Positions 17,084 to 25,500 of a DNA stretch of 64,000 nt are shown here, one piece after another. The translations under genes and the position numbers were made by a program. Position 1 is the stretch's first letter, and every line of letters starts with the position of its first letter. The DNA comes from Pontibacillus chungwhensis (lineage in GTDB: Bacteria > Bacillota > Bacilli > Bacillales > BH030062), in the NCBI RefSeq assembly GCF_030166655.1, contig NZ_CP126446.1, positions 3,782,001 to 3,846,000 on the forward strand. The letters run 5' to 3'. Under the pieces are notes generated by a model, which worked only from the letters and a program-made list of their open reading frames with translations, ran no database searches and was not told the origin of the DNA.

Positions 17084-17521
17084 TTAATCTTCTTTATCGC
17101 CTAGGGCGAACATGATTTCAGCTTCACAGACGGTTTCGCCTTCAGCTGTTTTGGCTGTGGCTTTTCCTTTTCCGATGCTGGCTTTAGCACGGATGATTTC
17201 GACTTCTAGAATTAGTGTGTCGCCTGGGCGCACTTGGCGCTTAAAGCGGCACTTATCGATGCCTGTGAAGAAGGCAAGACGACCCTGGTTTTCTTCTTTT
17301 TTCAGCATGGCTACGGCGCCTACTTGGGCAAGAGCTTCTACGATCAACACGCCTGGCATGACGTTGTAGCTCGGGAAGTGGCCCTGGAAGAAAGGTTCGT
17401 TTGCGGTTACGTTCTTTTTCCCGACAGCGCGTTTACCTTCTTCTAGTTCTGTGATTTGATCAACTAGAAGGAATGGGTAGCGGTGCGGGATAATGTCTTT
17501 AATTTGTTCGATATCTAGCAT
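17084..17521 (-). CDS. fabZ: 3-hydroxyacyl-[acyl-carrier-protein] dehydratase FabZ
   Basis: FabZ dehydrates beta-hydroxyacyl-ACP to trans-2-enoyl-ACP in type II fatty acid synthesis. The 145-residue hot-dog protein has PHRYPF at 12-17 and the catalytic pair His48 (GHFP) and Glu62 ([12 protein letters not shown]). A longer frame to 17575 would add 18 poorly conserved residues; the start at 17521 has AGGAGG upstream and begins [17 protein letters not shown] as in the family. The location downstream of mbl-flhO-flhP matches B. subtilis (ywpB). Confidence 0.96.
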   Translation of the reverse strand: MLDIEQIKDIIPHRYPFLLVDQITELEEGKRAVGKKNVTANEPFFQGHFPSYNVMPGVLIVEALAQVGAVAMLKKEENQGRLAFFTGIDKCRFKRQVRPGDTLILEVEIIRAKASIGKGKATAKTAEGETVCEAEIMFALGDKED

Positions 17522-17535
17522 AGATAGGGAGCCTC

Positions 17536-17865
17536 CTATTCGGTTTTCGTTACGATATCTATAATATGTTGCCACGTATCAAGTTTCAAGGCATCGGTTG
17601 GATTTCCGTCTCCAATCACGCCATATCCGATCATAACGCCACCAACGAGAGCGAGTGCACAGATGACCAGAACGACAATGATCCGTAACCAGATCGGAAA
17701 GACACGACGACGATAACGTTCAGGTTTCTTTTCTTTATCCTGCTTCTTAACTTTGTCGGTTTCTTTCGAGGCTTGGCTCTTTGTTTTCTCTTGATTCTGT
17801 TGTTCTTTCTGAATTTCTCGTCGTTCAGTGCGACTGGTTGGCTCTGATTGTTTCTTTTCTGGCAT
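17536..17865 (-). CDS. EpuA-type small membrane protein (often mis-labelled RNA polymerase subunit beta)
   Basis: A 109-residue protein with a charged, Lys/Glu/Gln-rich cytoplasmic half (to about 58), one transmembrane helix ([20 protein letters not shown]) and a short extracellular end containing [10 protein letters not shown]. This is the EpuA/DUF family plan (VFPIWLRI entering the helix, then [10 protein letters not shown]). Databases often call it DNA-directed RNA polymerase subunit beta, which the sequence does not support. AAGGAG lies 9 bases before the ATG at 17865; the upstream ATG at 17886 has no Shine-Dalgarno. It lies between flhP and fabZ. Confidence 0.8.
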   Translation of the reverse strand: MPEKKQSEPTSRTERREIQKEQQNQEKTKSQASKETDKVKKQDKEKKPERYRRRVFPIWLRIIVVLVICALALVGGVMIGYGVIGDGNPTDALKLDTWQHIIDIVTKTE

Positions 17866-17907
17866 ACCTACAGACTCCTTATCCATTCGTTTGGCGCTTC
17901 TGAGTGT

Positions 17908-18735
17908 TTAACGTAGCTGGTTGACTAGTCCCATCATCTGGTCGCCCATTGCGATCGAGCGACTGTTAAACTGATAAGCGCGTTGCATCATAAGCATATC
18001 TGTCATTTGTTTCGACATGTCGACGTTTGAGGTTTCTAGGGCACCTTGCTTCATATTGATGTTCTCAGGTGCTACCCCGCTGACAATGTCCTCCACGTTT
18101 AGGTTTCCTATTCCCTCACCAGGGATTCGAAACACATTTTGACCGGCTGCTTCAAGTAATCGAGGTCGCTCAGCGTTAACGATCTGAAGACGACCGACTT
18201 CATTTTGCAAGCCATTCTGTGTAAGGAAGATCGACCCGTCTTTTCGTATCGTCATTTGCTCGAACGTATCGCTAAAGACGATCGGCCCATCTTCACCAAG
18301 AACAGGGTTGCCATTTGATGTCACCATCATGACTTCATTAGCATTGACCGGAGTGAAGGAGAAAGAGCCGTCTCGTGTATAGCGGGTTTCTTCTTGTCCG
18401 TTTATGGTCGTTTGAATTTGAAATAGATGCTTTTCATCTTGAAGGGCCACATCTAACGCACGACCTGTTTCTTTAATCGATCCCTGTGACAGATCAATGT
18501 CCGTATGAGCCAGTTTAGCACCTGAACCCATGCGAAGTCCATCGGGGGTTAACCGATTTGGATTGTCCCCTTCTTCTTCGATGTTGTCGATTTGCTGGTA
18601 GAGAAGAGAAGCGAATTCAGAGTTCTTCGTTTTGTAACCGGGTGTTTCCATGTTGGCTAAGTTGTTCCCGACTAAATCAAGCTTTTGCTGAAGCTGCCCC
18701 ATCGTGACGGCCGCTTGCATTGAAGATCGTAGCAT
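17908..18735 (-). CDS. flhP: Flagellar rod/hook-basal-body protein FlhP (FlgF/FlgG family)
   Basis: A 275-residue axial protein of the flagellar rod. The N-terminal rod signature NNLANMETPGYKTKNSEF and the C-terminal heptad-rich EN-NMKQGALETSNVDMSKQM, then DMLMMQRAYQFNSRSI, pair in the assembled rod. The middle holds the FlgG-type beta region. It lies 14 bases after flhO on the same strand with a G-rich Shine-Dalgarno. In B. subtilis FlhO and FlhP form the distal rod and are exported by the flagellar type III system. Confidence 0.93.
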   Translation of the reverse strand: MLRSSMQAAVTMGQLQQKLDLVGNNLANMETPGYKTKNSEFASLLYQQIDNIEEEGDNPNRLTPDGLRMGSGAKLAHTDIDLSQGSIKETGRALDVALQDEKHLFQIQTTINGQEETRYTRDGSFSFTPVNANEVMMVTSNGNPVLGEDGPIVFSDTFEQMTIRKDGSIFLTQNGLQNEVGRLQIVNAERPRLLEAAGQNVFRIPGEGIGNLNVEDIVSGVAPENINMKQGALETSNVDMSKQMTDMLMMQRAYQFNSRSIAMGDQMMGLVNQLR

Positions 18736-18749
18736 GTAAAAGATCCCCC

Positions 18750-19580
18750 CTAGCGCACTCTGGCAATTTCATTAACTGCCTTGTCCATACTTTGGTCATA
18801 GGCTTTTAATACTTTCTGATTGGTTTCAAAAAGGCGGTAGGAATTCATCATATCAACCATCGTCTTTGAAGCATCCACATTAGAACGTTCAAGAGCATTT
18901 TGTTGAACTGAGAATGTTACATCCCCCGTTGTTCGTGCATTCTGAACAGCCTCGCCTTCTCCTCCATCAAAACGGAAGAGGTTCCCACCTTCTTTCACCA
19001 TTTGGTTCACGTCATTCGTATATGTAAGACCGAGTGGAGTCGCTTGTCCACCCGCTTCTAAAATGCCATCACTTGTCACATTAAAGTCCATACCACCCGT
19101 TTGAATCCGGGCACCGTTTTGATCCAAAACGTAGTTCCCGGCGTGGGTAGTCAGGAAGCCTTGTCCATCAACGGTAAAATTCCCGTTTCTCGTATAGCGC
19201 TGTTCGCCGTTTTCATTTTGAACGGTAAAGAAAAGCGCTCCAGATTCATCGGGAATATTGCCGTTGATGAGTGCCATGTCAGAGAGGATTCCTGTTTCTC
19301 GAATATCGCCTTGAGCAAAATCAGGTATCTCTTCTTGAACATAAACGCCAGTGTTCATACCGCCGATATCCTTGTTAACAGGTAGCGTGAGACCGCCGGA
19401 TTGCGTCGGGATTTCTTTGCCGCCCATTTTTTGCATTAAAAGTTCTGGGAAAGCGCGCATCGATGATTGATCGGCTTTGTACCCAGGTGTTGTGGAGTTG
19501 GCTAGATTATTAGAGAGCGCTTCTTGCTGACGCTGTTGAGCGAGCATACCAGAAGCTGCTGTATAGAATCCTCTTAACAC
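18750..19580 (-). CDS. flhO: Flagellar rod/hook-basal-body protein FlhO (FlgF/FlgG family)
   Basis: A paralogue of FlhP with 276 residues. It has the start MLRGFYTAASGMLAQQRQQE, the rod motif NNLANSTTPGYKADQ, and the C-terminal NALERSNVDASKTMVDMMN followed by SYRLFETNQKVLK. The start codon is GTG at 19580 with AAGGAGG 9 bases upstream. It begins only 21 bases after mbl, so any sigma-D promoter would have to lie inside mbl, and read-through from mbl is also likely. Confidence 0.92.
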   Translation of the reverse strand: MLRGFYTAASGMLAQQRQQEALSNNLANSTTPGYKADQSSMRAFPELLMQKMGGKEIPTQSGGLTLPVNKDIGGMNTGVYVQEEIPDFAQGDIRETGILSDMALINGNIPDESGALFFTVQNENGEQRYTRNGNFTVDGQGFLTTHAGNYVLDQNGARIQTGGMDFNVTSDGILEAGGQATPLGLTYTNDVNQMVKEGGNLFRFDGGEGEAVQNARTTGDVTFSVQQNALERSNVDASKTMVDMMNSYRLFETNQKVLKAYDQSMDKAVNEIARVR

Positions 19581-19601
19581 GAGACTTGTCCTCCTTCAGG
19601 C

Positions 19602-20603
19602 TTAGACAATGTTGTTTTTCGGTAATTTATCGATGTTCTCAAGCATAATGCCTGTCCCTTTTGCCACACAGTTCATTGGTTCTTCTGCTACTAGGACTGG
19701 GACTTTGAGTTCTTCTGCTAACAGTTGGTCAAGGCCGTGTAATAAGGCACCGCCTCCTGTTAAGATCACACCGCGGTCAATAATGTCCGCTGAAAGTTCA
19801 GGTGGTGTGCGCTCTAGCACTTGCTTCGCTGATTGAACAATAACGGCCACTGATTCTTTCAGTGCTCCTTCAATCTCTTCGGAGTACACGGTAATCGTAC
19901 GCGGCAGACCTGACACCATGTCACGCCCGCGAATGTCGATCTCTTCTTTACGTGATCCAGAGAAGACCGTAGCAATGTTCACTTTGATGTCTTCTGCTGT
20001 GCGCTCACCAATAAGAAGCTTGTAGTTCCGCTTGATGTATTGAAGGATTTCGTTATCGAATTTATCTCCGGCCATTTTAATAGATGAGGCGGTGACAATG
20101 TCGCCCATAGATAGAACTGCGATATCTGTGGTACCACCGCCGATATCTACTACCATGTTCCCGCTCGGCTGGAAGATGTCCATTCCAGCGCCAATTGCAG
20201 CGACTTTCGGCTCTTCTTCAAGAAGAACGCGTTTACCGCCGCTCTTTTCAGCTGCTTCTTTAATGGCTTTTTGCTCGACTTTCGTAATGTTTGTCGGGCA
20301 GCAAATCAGCATACGAGGCTTAGACAAGAATCCTCGAACGTTGATCTTATTGATAAAATGCTTTAGCATCGCTTCTGTTACGTCAAAATCTGCAATAACG
20401 CCATCTTTCAACGGGCGAATTGCTTCTATATTCCCAGGAGTACGTCCCACCATACGACGGGCTTCATCCCCTACTTCTAAGACTTTACCACTATTACGGT
20501 CCATCGCGACTACGGATGGTTCATTAAGTACAATACCTTTACCTTTTACGTGAATGAGTACGTTCGCTGTACCCAAGTCTATCCCTATATCTCTTGCAAA
20601 CAT
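19602..20603 (-). CDS. mbl: MreB-like actin homologue Mbl
   Basis: Mbl forms membrane-associated filaments that guide sidewall synthesis. The 333 residues carry the actin-fold nucleotide motifs: DLGTANVLIHVKGKG (phosphate 1), VDIGGGTTDIAVLS (phosphate 2) and TGGGALLHGLD (adenosine). A membrane-binding N-terminal MFARDIGID is present. The position after spoIIID is the B. subtilis arrangement, which distinguishes it from MreB and MreBH. Confidence 0.95.
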   Translation of the reverse strand: MFARDIGIDLGTANVLIHVKGKGIVLNEPSVVAMDRNSGKVLEVGDEARRMVGRTPGNIEAIRPLKDGVIADFDVTEAMLKHFINKINVRGFLSKPRMLICCPTNITKVEQKAIKEAAEKSGGKRVLLEEEPKVAAIGAGMDIFQPSGNMVVDIGGGTTDIAVLSMGDIVTASSIKMAGDKFDNEILQYIKRNYKLLIGERTAEDIKVNIATVFSGSRKEEIDIRGRDMVSGLPRTITVYSEEIEGALKESVAVIVQSAKQVLERTPPELSADIIDRGVILTGGGALLHGLDQLLAEELKVPVLVAEEPMNCVAKGTGIMLENIDKLPKNNIV

Positions 20604-20753
20604 GAGATATTGATCCTCCCTGCTCTTCTGATACTTCCGAAAACAGTTTTCTTCTAGTAATATATTTTATCACAAAATTCCACAATTTTAGTCATAATTA
20701 GAGAAAAAAGTTTCCAATACCAAAAGAATTAGGCCTTTGGGAGGACCATAGTC

Positions 20754-21035
20754 TTATCCAGCCGTATTTGCAGGCGCCTCCTGACTTGCTTTTGTTTTGT
20801 ATTTCTTCTTCGTCGCTTCCCCGCCACGCAGGTGACGAATCGCTTTATGGTAATCTAAAATATCCTTCACCTCGTTGGCTAATTCGGGATTGATTTCCGG
20901 CAACCGCTCCGTCAAATCCTTGTGAACAGTACTCTTAGACACGCCAAATTCCTTGGCAATGACCCGGACGGTTTTCTTCGTCTCCACGATATATTTCCCG
21001 ATCTTGATTGTTCGCTCTTTGATGTAATCGTGCAC
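20754..21035 (-). CDS. spoIIID: Sporulation transcriptional regulator SpoIIID
   Basis: SpoIIID is the mother-cell DNA-binding switch protein of the sigma-E regulon. The protein from residue 2 on, HDYIKERTIKIGKYIVETKK, is nearly identical to B. subtilis, and the helix-turn-helix VRVIAKEFGVSKSTVHKDL follows, with a basic C-terminal tail. The start is GTG at 21035 with AGGAGG 8 bases before it, giving 93 residues, exactly the B. subtilis length; the longer frame from 21083 is not used. A CATATACT element about 50 bases upstream could be a sigma-E -10, but I find no matching -35. Confidence 0.96.
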   Translation of the reverse strand: MHDYIKERTIKIGKYIVETKKTVRVIAKEFGVSKSTVHKDLTERLPEINPELANEVKDILDYHKAIRHLRGGEATKKKYKTKASQEAPANTAG

Positions 21036-21309
21036 ACCACTCGCCTCCTGATGATTGGATGTCAAAGGTGTGAAATGAGACAAGGCACTGGGCTATAAGT
21101 ATATGTTTAGTATGCAGCTTCTAGGATGCAGGCTCTTCTATGTCCGGTAAGGTAAACCTCTAAAAACTCTCACCTCAAACCTTTCTATAACTCGGTTTGT
21201 AACAGAATATGTTTCACAAAAACCCTTTATGCTTAAAACATCACAACGGACAAGGACTTTAGCCACATTTCTTTCACAAACTGAGGCATTGCCCCTTTTA
21301 TGCGGTGAA

Positions 21310-21425
21310 GGGACAGTGCGTGTCTGACACCCTTTAGTGATGTAAAGGGATGACGCGTGTCTAACACCCTGCACTTCTCTACCGTAGTGAAGGGTGTCTG
21401 GCACGCGTTCGTTCTCTAAAGCGTT
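21310..21425. repeat. 37-bp GTGTCTGACAC family repeats, about three units
   Basis: Cores GTGTCTGACAC (21320), GTGTCTAACAC (21357) and GTGTCTGGCAC (21394) are spaced about 37 bp apart, with CTTTAGTGATGTAAAGG between the first two. They lie in the gap of 447 bp between spoIIID and the AimR-like gene. A 98-codon open frame across them lacks a Shine-Dalgarno and is not called. Confidence 0.85.
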
Positions 21426-21440
21426 ACAGAGCATAAATAG

Positions 21441-21475
21441 ACCCGGTCCGTGGCAGTGCCTGCCACGGACCGGGT
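21441..21475 (-). terminator. Strong hairpin after the AimR-like gene
   Basis: The perfect 15-bp arms ACCCGGTCCGTGGCA and TGCCACGGACCGGGT surround a 5-base loop, starting 8 bases past the stop codon. There is no T run after it on the minus strand, so it may terminate weakly or protect the 3' end. Confidence 0.65.
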
Positions 21476-21482
21476 GGTGTGT

Positions 21483-22511
21483 TTATTGAACGATCTCCAT
21501 ATTTAGGCGACTCATTGCTTGAAGCGGGAGCCTGGCAAAAAAATAATGACTGAGTTCATTTACAAATCTGAAATAAGATTCTAATAAGATTGATTTGTCT
21601 TCTTTAGCAAGACCCAGATAGTAAAGCTGAAATGGTGTTGGGTCTTGGATCTTTTCTAGAATGTCTAACGCTTGTTGTGTTTCTCCTCTTACAATGGCCA
21701 AGTGAGCTTTTTCTGTGGGATCGAGTGTAGTAATGCCCTCAGTTCTCCCGTGAACAGCTGATATAAAAGGGATATTATGGTTATCAAGAACGAATTGGAG
21801 GGAACGAATGTTATATTGCTCTGCAATCGCTTGCGCTTGGTTAATATGATAGAGCGTAGCCTCGTACCCTTCAAAGAGATATGTAAGGGCAAGGCTCGAA
21901 TGGATTTTTGCGATTCTTTCAGGTGATAAGTCTTCATTCATAATATTAAATGCATATTTTCGAGCGATAATGAGTTCATTATTTCTCCAATGGTAACGGA
22001 ATAATAGATATTTGTATCTTAACGTGAGGTACTCCTTCAAGATCGATGGTTCTAACTCGTCCAATTTTTCTTTGAAGCGGTCTATGTATACAGCAAACAT
22101 ACTAAATCGATTCGAGTCATAATAAAGAATGGACTGAATTAAGTCTACAAAGCATTCCTGTTCACCCGTAACTAAAACAATTTCTTGAAGATTATCAAAT
22201 GTTTGACTAATATTTAGTTTTCCATTTTTGTAATGGTAGTAGATTTCATATAACTGTCCCCAGGAACGGTCCATGATATCTGTAGATCGCTTATTTTCTT
22301 CTATCATCCACAATAATTCTTTATCTAAATCATTCACAATCAAAAACTCCATACCGTGTTGGCGAGCTTCGGGAGTCTTTCTCTCTAAGCAAATCTCTTT
22401 AATCATGTGAAGAGCCTGGTCCTTCCCGTGTATTTTAGGAAGTGTATTCTTCAACATATAAAGAGAAATATTCTGTGTAGACAACTCTCGAATAATAGCT
22501 TTTGCACTCAT
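21483..22511 (-). CDS. AimR-like TPR peptide-receptor protein
   Basis: A 342-residue all-helical protein with tetratricopeptide-like helix pairs. The C-terminal block (AHLAIVRGETQQALDILEKI, then LYYLGLAKEDKSILLESYFRF and FFARLPLQAMSRL) matches the end of AimR, the arbitrium receptor of SPbeta-type phages (there LYYLKGRLE...SIEYFKK...RLPLLELQKM, from memory). AimR belongs with the RNPP group of peptide-sensing regulators. The N-terminal helix-turn-helix is not obvious. The ATG at 22511 is preferred (GGGGTGA 8 bases upstream). No phage genes surround it, and I could not find an aimP-like peptide gene within 400 bp downstream. It sits between spoIIID and spoIIQ, an insertion relative to B. subtilis. 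Confidence 0.75.
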   Translation of the reverse strand: MSAKAIIRELSTQNISLYMLKNTLPKIHGKDQALHMIKEICLERKTPEARQHGMEFLIVNDLDKELLWMIEENKRSTDIMDRSWGQLYEIYYHYKNGKLNISQTFDNLQEIVLVTGEQECFVDLIQSILYYDSNRFSMFAVYIDRFKEKLDELEPSILKEYLTLRYKYLLFRYHWRNNELIIARKYAFNIMNEDLSPERIAKIHSSLALTYLFEGYEATLYHINQAQAIAEQYNIRSLQFVLDNHNIPFISAVHGRTEGITTLDPTEKAHLAIVRGETQQALDILEKIQDPTPFQLYYLGLAKEDKSILLESYFRFVNELSHYFFARLPLQAMSRLNMEIVQ

Positions 22512-22654
22512 GGATATCATCACCCCATAACCGGACTTTTTTAGAAACAAATTGTGACAGTCTCAAACAATGCCAAACTAAAATTACCAAAATTTCAGAA
22601 TAATTGATACCCTTTCTACAAAACAAGAACTAAATCGACAAAACCTCCATATGC

Positions 22655-22785
22655 CGCACACCTTTAGGCTTTACAGCAATGAAGCGTGTCAGACACCCTT
22701 TAGTTCTTCACCGCACTAGCGGGTGTCTGGCACGCTTTAACTCTCCACCGCACTAGCGGGTGTCTGACACGCTTTAGTACGGGAA
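22655..22785. repeat. 37-bp GTGTCTGACAC family repeats, three to four units
   Basis: Cores GTGTCAGACAC, GTGTCTGGCAC and GTGTCTGACAC follow one another at about 37-bp intervals, each followed by CTTTAG or CTTTAA and a CCGCACTAGCGG-like spacer. They fill the gap between the AimR-like gene and spoIIQ. Confidence 0.88.
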
Positions 22786-22789
22786 CGTG

Positions 22790-22816
22790 AAAAAACCACC
22801 CATAGGGTGGTTTTTT
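22790..22816 (-). terminator. Terminator of spoIIQ
   Basis: The perfect arms AAAAAACCACCC and GGGTGGTTTTTT surround a 3-base loop. They lie 7 bases past the spoIIQ stop, with a built-in T run on either strand. Confidence 0.9.
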
Positions 22817-22823
22817 CTGTTCT

Positions 22824-23750
22824 TTATGCGTTTGTCATCGAGATCGATGATTCTTCTTCATCTTCGTTTGGTTGTTCTGTTTCAGGTTGTTTGTCTTCGT
22901 CTGCATCAGTGGATTCGCCATCCTCTACATCTTCAGATCCATCTTCAGTTTGACCTTGGTCTTCGCCTTGGTTTAGGTCCTGGTCCTGGCCTTCGCCTTC
23001 GCCTTCAACTTCAGCACCTTCTTCTTTGTCCGCTTCAGCATTAGCATCTGTTTGATCCTTAAGTTTGCTTAGTGGTTGGAAGAAGTAATCTTCTGGATTT
23101 AGAGCTTGGTCGCCGTTACGTACTTCAAAGTGTACGTGGAGGCCACTAGCTTGTCCAGCTAGACTGCGTCCGGATGTTCCGATTACGTCGTCTTGATTAA
23201 CCTTGGCACCGACTTCTACAAGGACGTCACCTAAGCTCATGTAACGAGTCTTGATGTCGTCTTCATGTGTGATCTCGATGTATTTGCCATATAGCGCATC
23301 TTCTTTTACTTCCGTGACGGTTCCTGTTGCAGAAGCTACCACATCAAAAGATTCGCCATCTTCTCGTGCAATGTCAATTCCATTACTTTGGTAAAATTTG
23401 TTGTTGAATTGAATGATGGCCTGTTCTTTCTCTTCGCTGCTGCTGTCATGATCGTAGAACTTTGTTTTGATGACAGCTTGGTCTTGATTTAAAACTGGCA
23501 TGTTTAAGTTCTCATTCAGGTCCATAACCGGTACAGATTGGTCGTCCTCGTAAGAGTACTCAATGCCACCTTCTTGTTGGCCTTCTTCAGGTTGAACGTT
23601 ATCCACGTTCTGATTCATACTTTGGAAAACAAGTACTCCTGTCAAAATCAAAGCTGCAGCAACTAGATAAACACTTGGGAAAAACCATTTTTTGCGGAAA
23701 ACACGTTTCCAATTGTTTTTTGAAACGCTTTTGTTTTCTTCCTCTCTCAT
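22824..23750 (-). CDS. spoIIQ: Stage II sporulation protein Q (forespore engulfment protein, degenerate LytM domain)
   Basis: SpoIIQ is made in the forespore, spans its membrane and binds SpoIIIAH across the intermembrane space. The protein is 308 residues: a basic cytoplasmic start, one transmembrane helix (VYLVAAALILTGVLVFQ), a linker, and a LytM/M23 fold (about 110-225). GLHVHFEV is kept, but the first zinc His position reads SNGIDIA, so it should be inactive as in B. subtilis SpoIIQ. A C-terminal tail of about 80 residues is extremely acidic (EVEGEGEGQDQ..., EEESS), longer than in B. subtilis and in keeping with a halophile. It begins 112 bases downstream of spoIID. Confidence 0.94.
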   Translation of the reverse strand: MREEENKSVSKNNWKRVFRKKWFFPSVYLVAAALILTGVLVFQSMNQNVDNVQPEEGQQEGGIEYSYEDDQSVPVMDLNENLNMPVLNQDQAVIKTKFYDHDSSSEEKEQAIIQFNNKFYQSNGIDIAREDGESFDVVASATGTVTEVKEDALYGKYIEITHEDDIKTRYMSLGDVLVEVGAKVNQDDVIGTSGRSLAGQASGLHVHFEVRNGDQALNPEDYFFQPLSKLKDQTDANAEADKEEGAEVEGEGEGQDQDLNQGEDQGQTEDGSEDVEDGESTDADEDKQPETEQPNEDEEESSISMTNA

Positions 23751-23862
23751 TTCATCATCACCTCAGGAATCATTCTGATCAGAAAGAGGAAGAACTATAC
23801 ATTTTTTATAAAAAATTTTTTAAACTTATTTTTCGACAAATCCGGGATCTTATACGCTTTTT

Positions 23863-24885
23863 TTACTTCGAGGCCATTTTGGGTAGAAAAGAGTCCACGT
23901 TCTCAATCGCCACCCCTTTGTAATAATGGGTTACGATCTCTTTGTAGTCCTTCCCTTCTTGGGCCATGCCGTTGGCTCCGAATTGACTCATACCAACTCC
24001 GTGACCATAACCTTTAGTCTTAAAGATAAAATGATTATCTCTGTACTCAACCGTGAAGTCAGAAGACTGGAGTGCAAGCGCCTCCCGGATTTCACGACCT
24101 GTGAGCGTTTTGTCTCCAATGGTTGCTTTTGAGATCCGATTACTTTCCGTTTTCTCAATATTGGCTAACACTGGCTTTGTTGGATCGATGTTCACCGCTA
24201 ACAGGTTCTCCACTTCCGATTCAGAGAATACCTTTTGATCTAAATACTTTGGTGAGGTTTCATCCCACGGACTTGAGACACTTCGAAGATAAGGGATCTC
24301 ATTCTTCCAGTAATCTTCCGAGTTCTCCGTTTTCCCATTGGACGTGGAGAAGAACGCAGCAAAAATCGGATCGCCTTCAAACGTCAGGATCTCACCCTTT
24401 GTTTCCCCAACAGCTTGACGAACCTTCTGAATCTTCCACTCGTAATCCGTGCCCCATATTTGGCGCAGTTCTTCATCGTTCTTGTAGACCTGGTGTTGAA
24501 CGGTGTCTGTAACGTCCGCTCCGCCCTGAAGCTTCTCTTCTCCTTGGACGAGGTACCGTACAATATACGTTCGTGCCGCAAGGGCTTGTGCTTTCAAGGC
24601 TTCGATTTCGAAATCTGCTGGCATTTCAGAGGCGACAACACGAGACACATATAACTCGAGTGGTACCTCCTCCACTTGATTTGCTTGATCACGTAGGACC
24701 GATACGACAAAGGCCGGGTTCTCTTCAAGATTGTACTCCGCCACAGCCTCCGTCGCAGCTGGCTGTTCTGTAGCTCCTTCCTTGTTGTGTTCGATAAATG
24801 GTACGACAATTAACGTCGGAAGTACGAGAATCATAAGAACTAACACACTTATGATTATAAAACTCGGCCCCTTCCACATCTTCAT
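23863..24885 (-). CDS. spoIID: Stage II sporulation protein D (septal lytic transglycosylase)
   Basis: SpoIID cleaves glycan strands at the sporulation septum and drives engulfment with SpoIIM and SpoIIP. The protein is 340 residues: a short cytoplasmic start, one membrane anchor (SFIIISVLVLMILVLPTLIV), then the enzymatic domain. Catalytic Glu87 lies in SRVVASEMPADFEIEALKAQ, and the conserved KGYGHGVGMSQFGANGMA stretch is near 295. The place between murA and spoIIQ is the B. subtilis order. A mother-cell sigma-E promoter is expected; I could not pick it out with confidence. Confidence 0.95.
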   Translation of the reverse strand: MKMWKGPSFIIISVLVLMILVLPTLIVVPFIEHNKEGATEQPAATEAVAEYNLEENPAFVVSVLRDQANQVEEVPLELYVSRVVASEMPADFEIEALKAQALAARTYIVRYLVQGEEKLQGGADVTDTVQHQVYKNDEELRQIWGTDYEWKIQKVRQAVGETKGEILTFEGDPIFAAFFSTSNGKTENSEDYWKNEIPYLRSVSSPWDETSPKYLDQKVFSESEVENLLAVNIDPTKPVLANIEKTESNRISKATIGDKTLTGREIREALALQSSDFTVEYRDNHFIFKTKGYGHGVGMSQFGANGMAQEGKDYKEIVTHYYKGVAIENVDSFLPKMASK

Positions 24886-25029
24886 TCAGAAGCCCCCTTT
24901 TCTAGTTACTCTACTATCTAATCTATACAGATTTCCCCTTTAGTAGAACCACAGGTGAGAAAAAGTGTAGATTGTTGTGATGGGACAAGGTGTCTTTGAA
25001 TAAGGTAAGGGGTGACGTGCTGGGGGTGT

Positions 25030-25395
25030 CTGAATTACGACTTTTGACGTCTAGATTCATTGGACTCACGTCTAGTTTCTGATTGATGACGACTAAATTA
25101 CTTAAGGTCATGTCTAGATTCTGGCTAACGACGGCTAAATTCATTGAGATCATGTCTATTTCCTGGCTGAGCACAACTAAATTCCTTAGGAGCACGGCTA
25201 GATTTTAGCTAGCTACGGCTATATTCATTGAGATCATGTCTAGATCTTGGCTGATAACGGCTAAATTCCTTAGGAGCACGGCTAGATTCTGGCTCGCCAC
25301 AGCTAAATTCCTTAAGAGCACGGCTAGATTTTGGCTAGCCACAGCTAAATTCCTTAAGAGCACGGACAGATTCGTTCAGACCATGTCCAGATCGT
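25030..25395. repeat. 21-bp-period array (ACGTCTAGA family), about 17 monomers
   Basis: About 17 monomers of 21 bp run end to end, each starting with a variant of ACGTCTAGATT, ATGTCTAGATT or ACGGCTAAATT followed by about 10 variable bases. The core is the reverse complement of that in the 8.8- and 36.2-kb arrays. Later units alternate (ACGGCTAGATTYTGGCT with ACAGCTAAATTCCTTAA), giving a 42-bp sub-period. It fills most of the 615-bp gap between spoIID and murA. Confidence 0.92.
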
Positions 25396-25453
25396 GTCTG
25401 TACCTCCCTGCACCATTACATAACACCTTATTTAGCTTCGATTGAACATAAAA

Positions 25454-25482
25454 AGAGACTACCTCCATTGGAGATAGTCTCT
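25454..25482 (-). terminator. Terminator of murA
   Basis: The arms AGAGACTACCTCC and GGAGATAGTCTCT pair over 13 positions with one wobble around a 3-base loop, followed on the minus strand by TTTTTATG. It lies 18 bases past the stop. Confidence 0.88.
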
Positions 25483-25500
25483 AGGCTATACGATATCTAA

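Noticed and set aside
21138-21434. 98-codon minus-strand frame between spoIIID and the AimR-like gene, considered as an AimP-like peptide gene
   Set aside because: It is made of the 37-bp repeats, has no signal peptide or Shine-Dalgarno, and lacks any AimP-like C-terminal hexapeptide.
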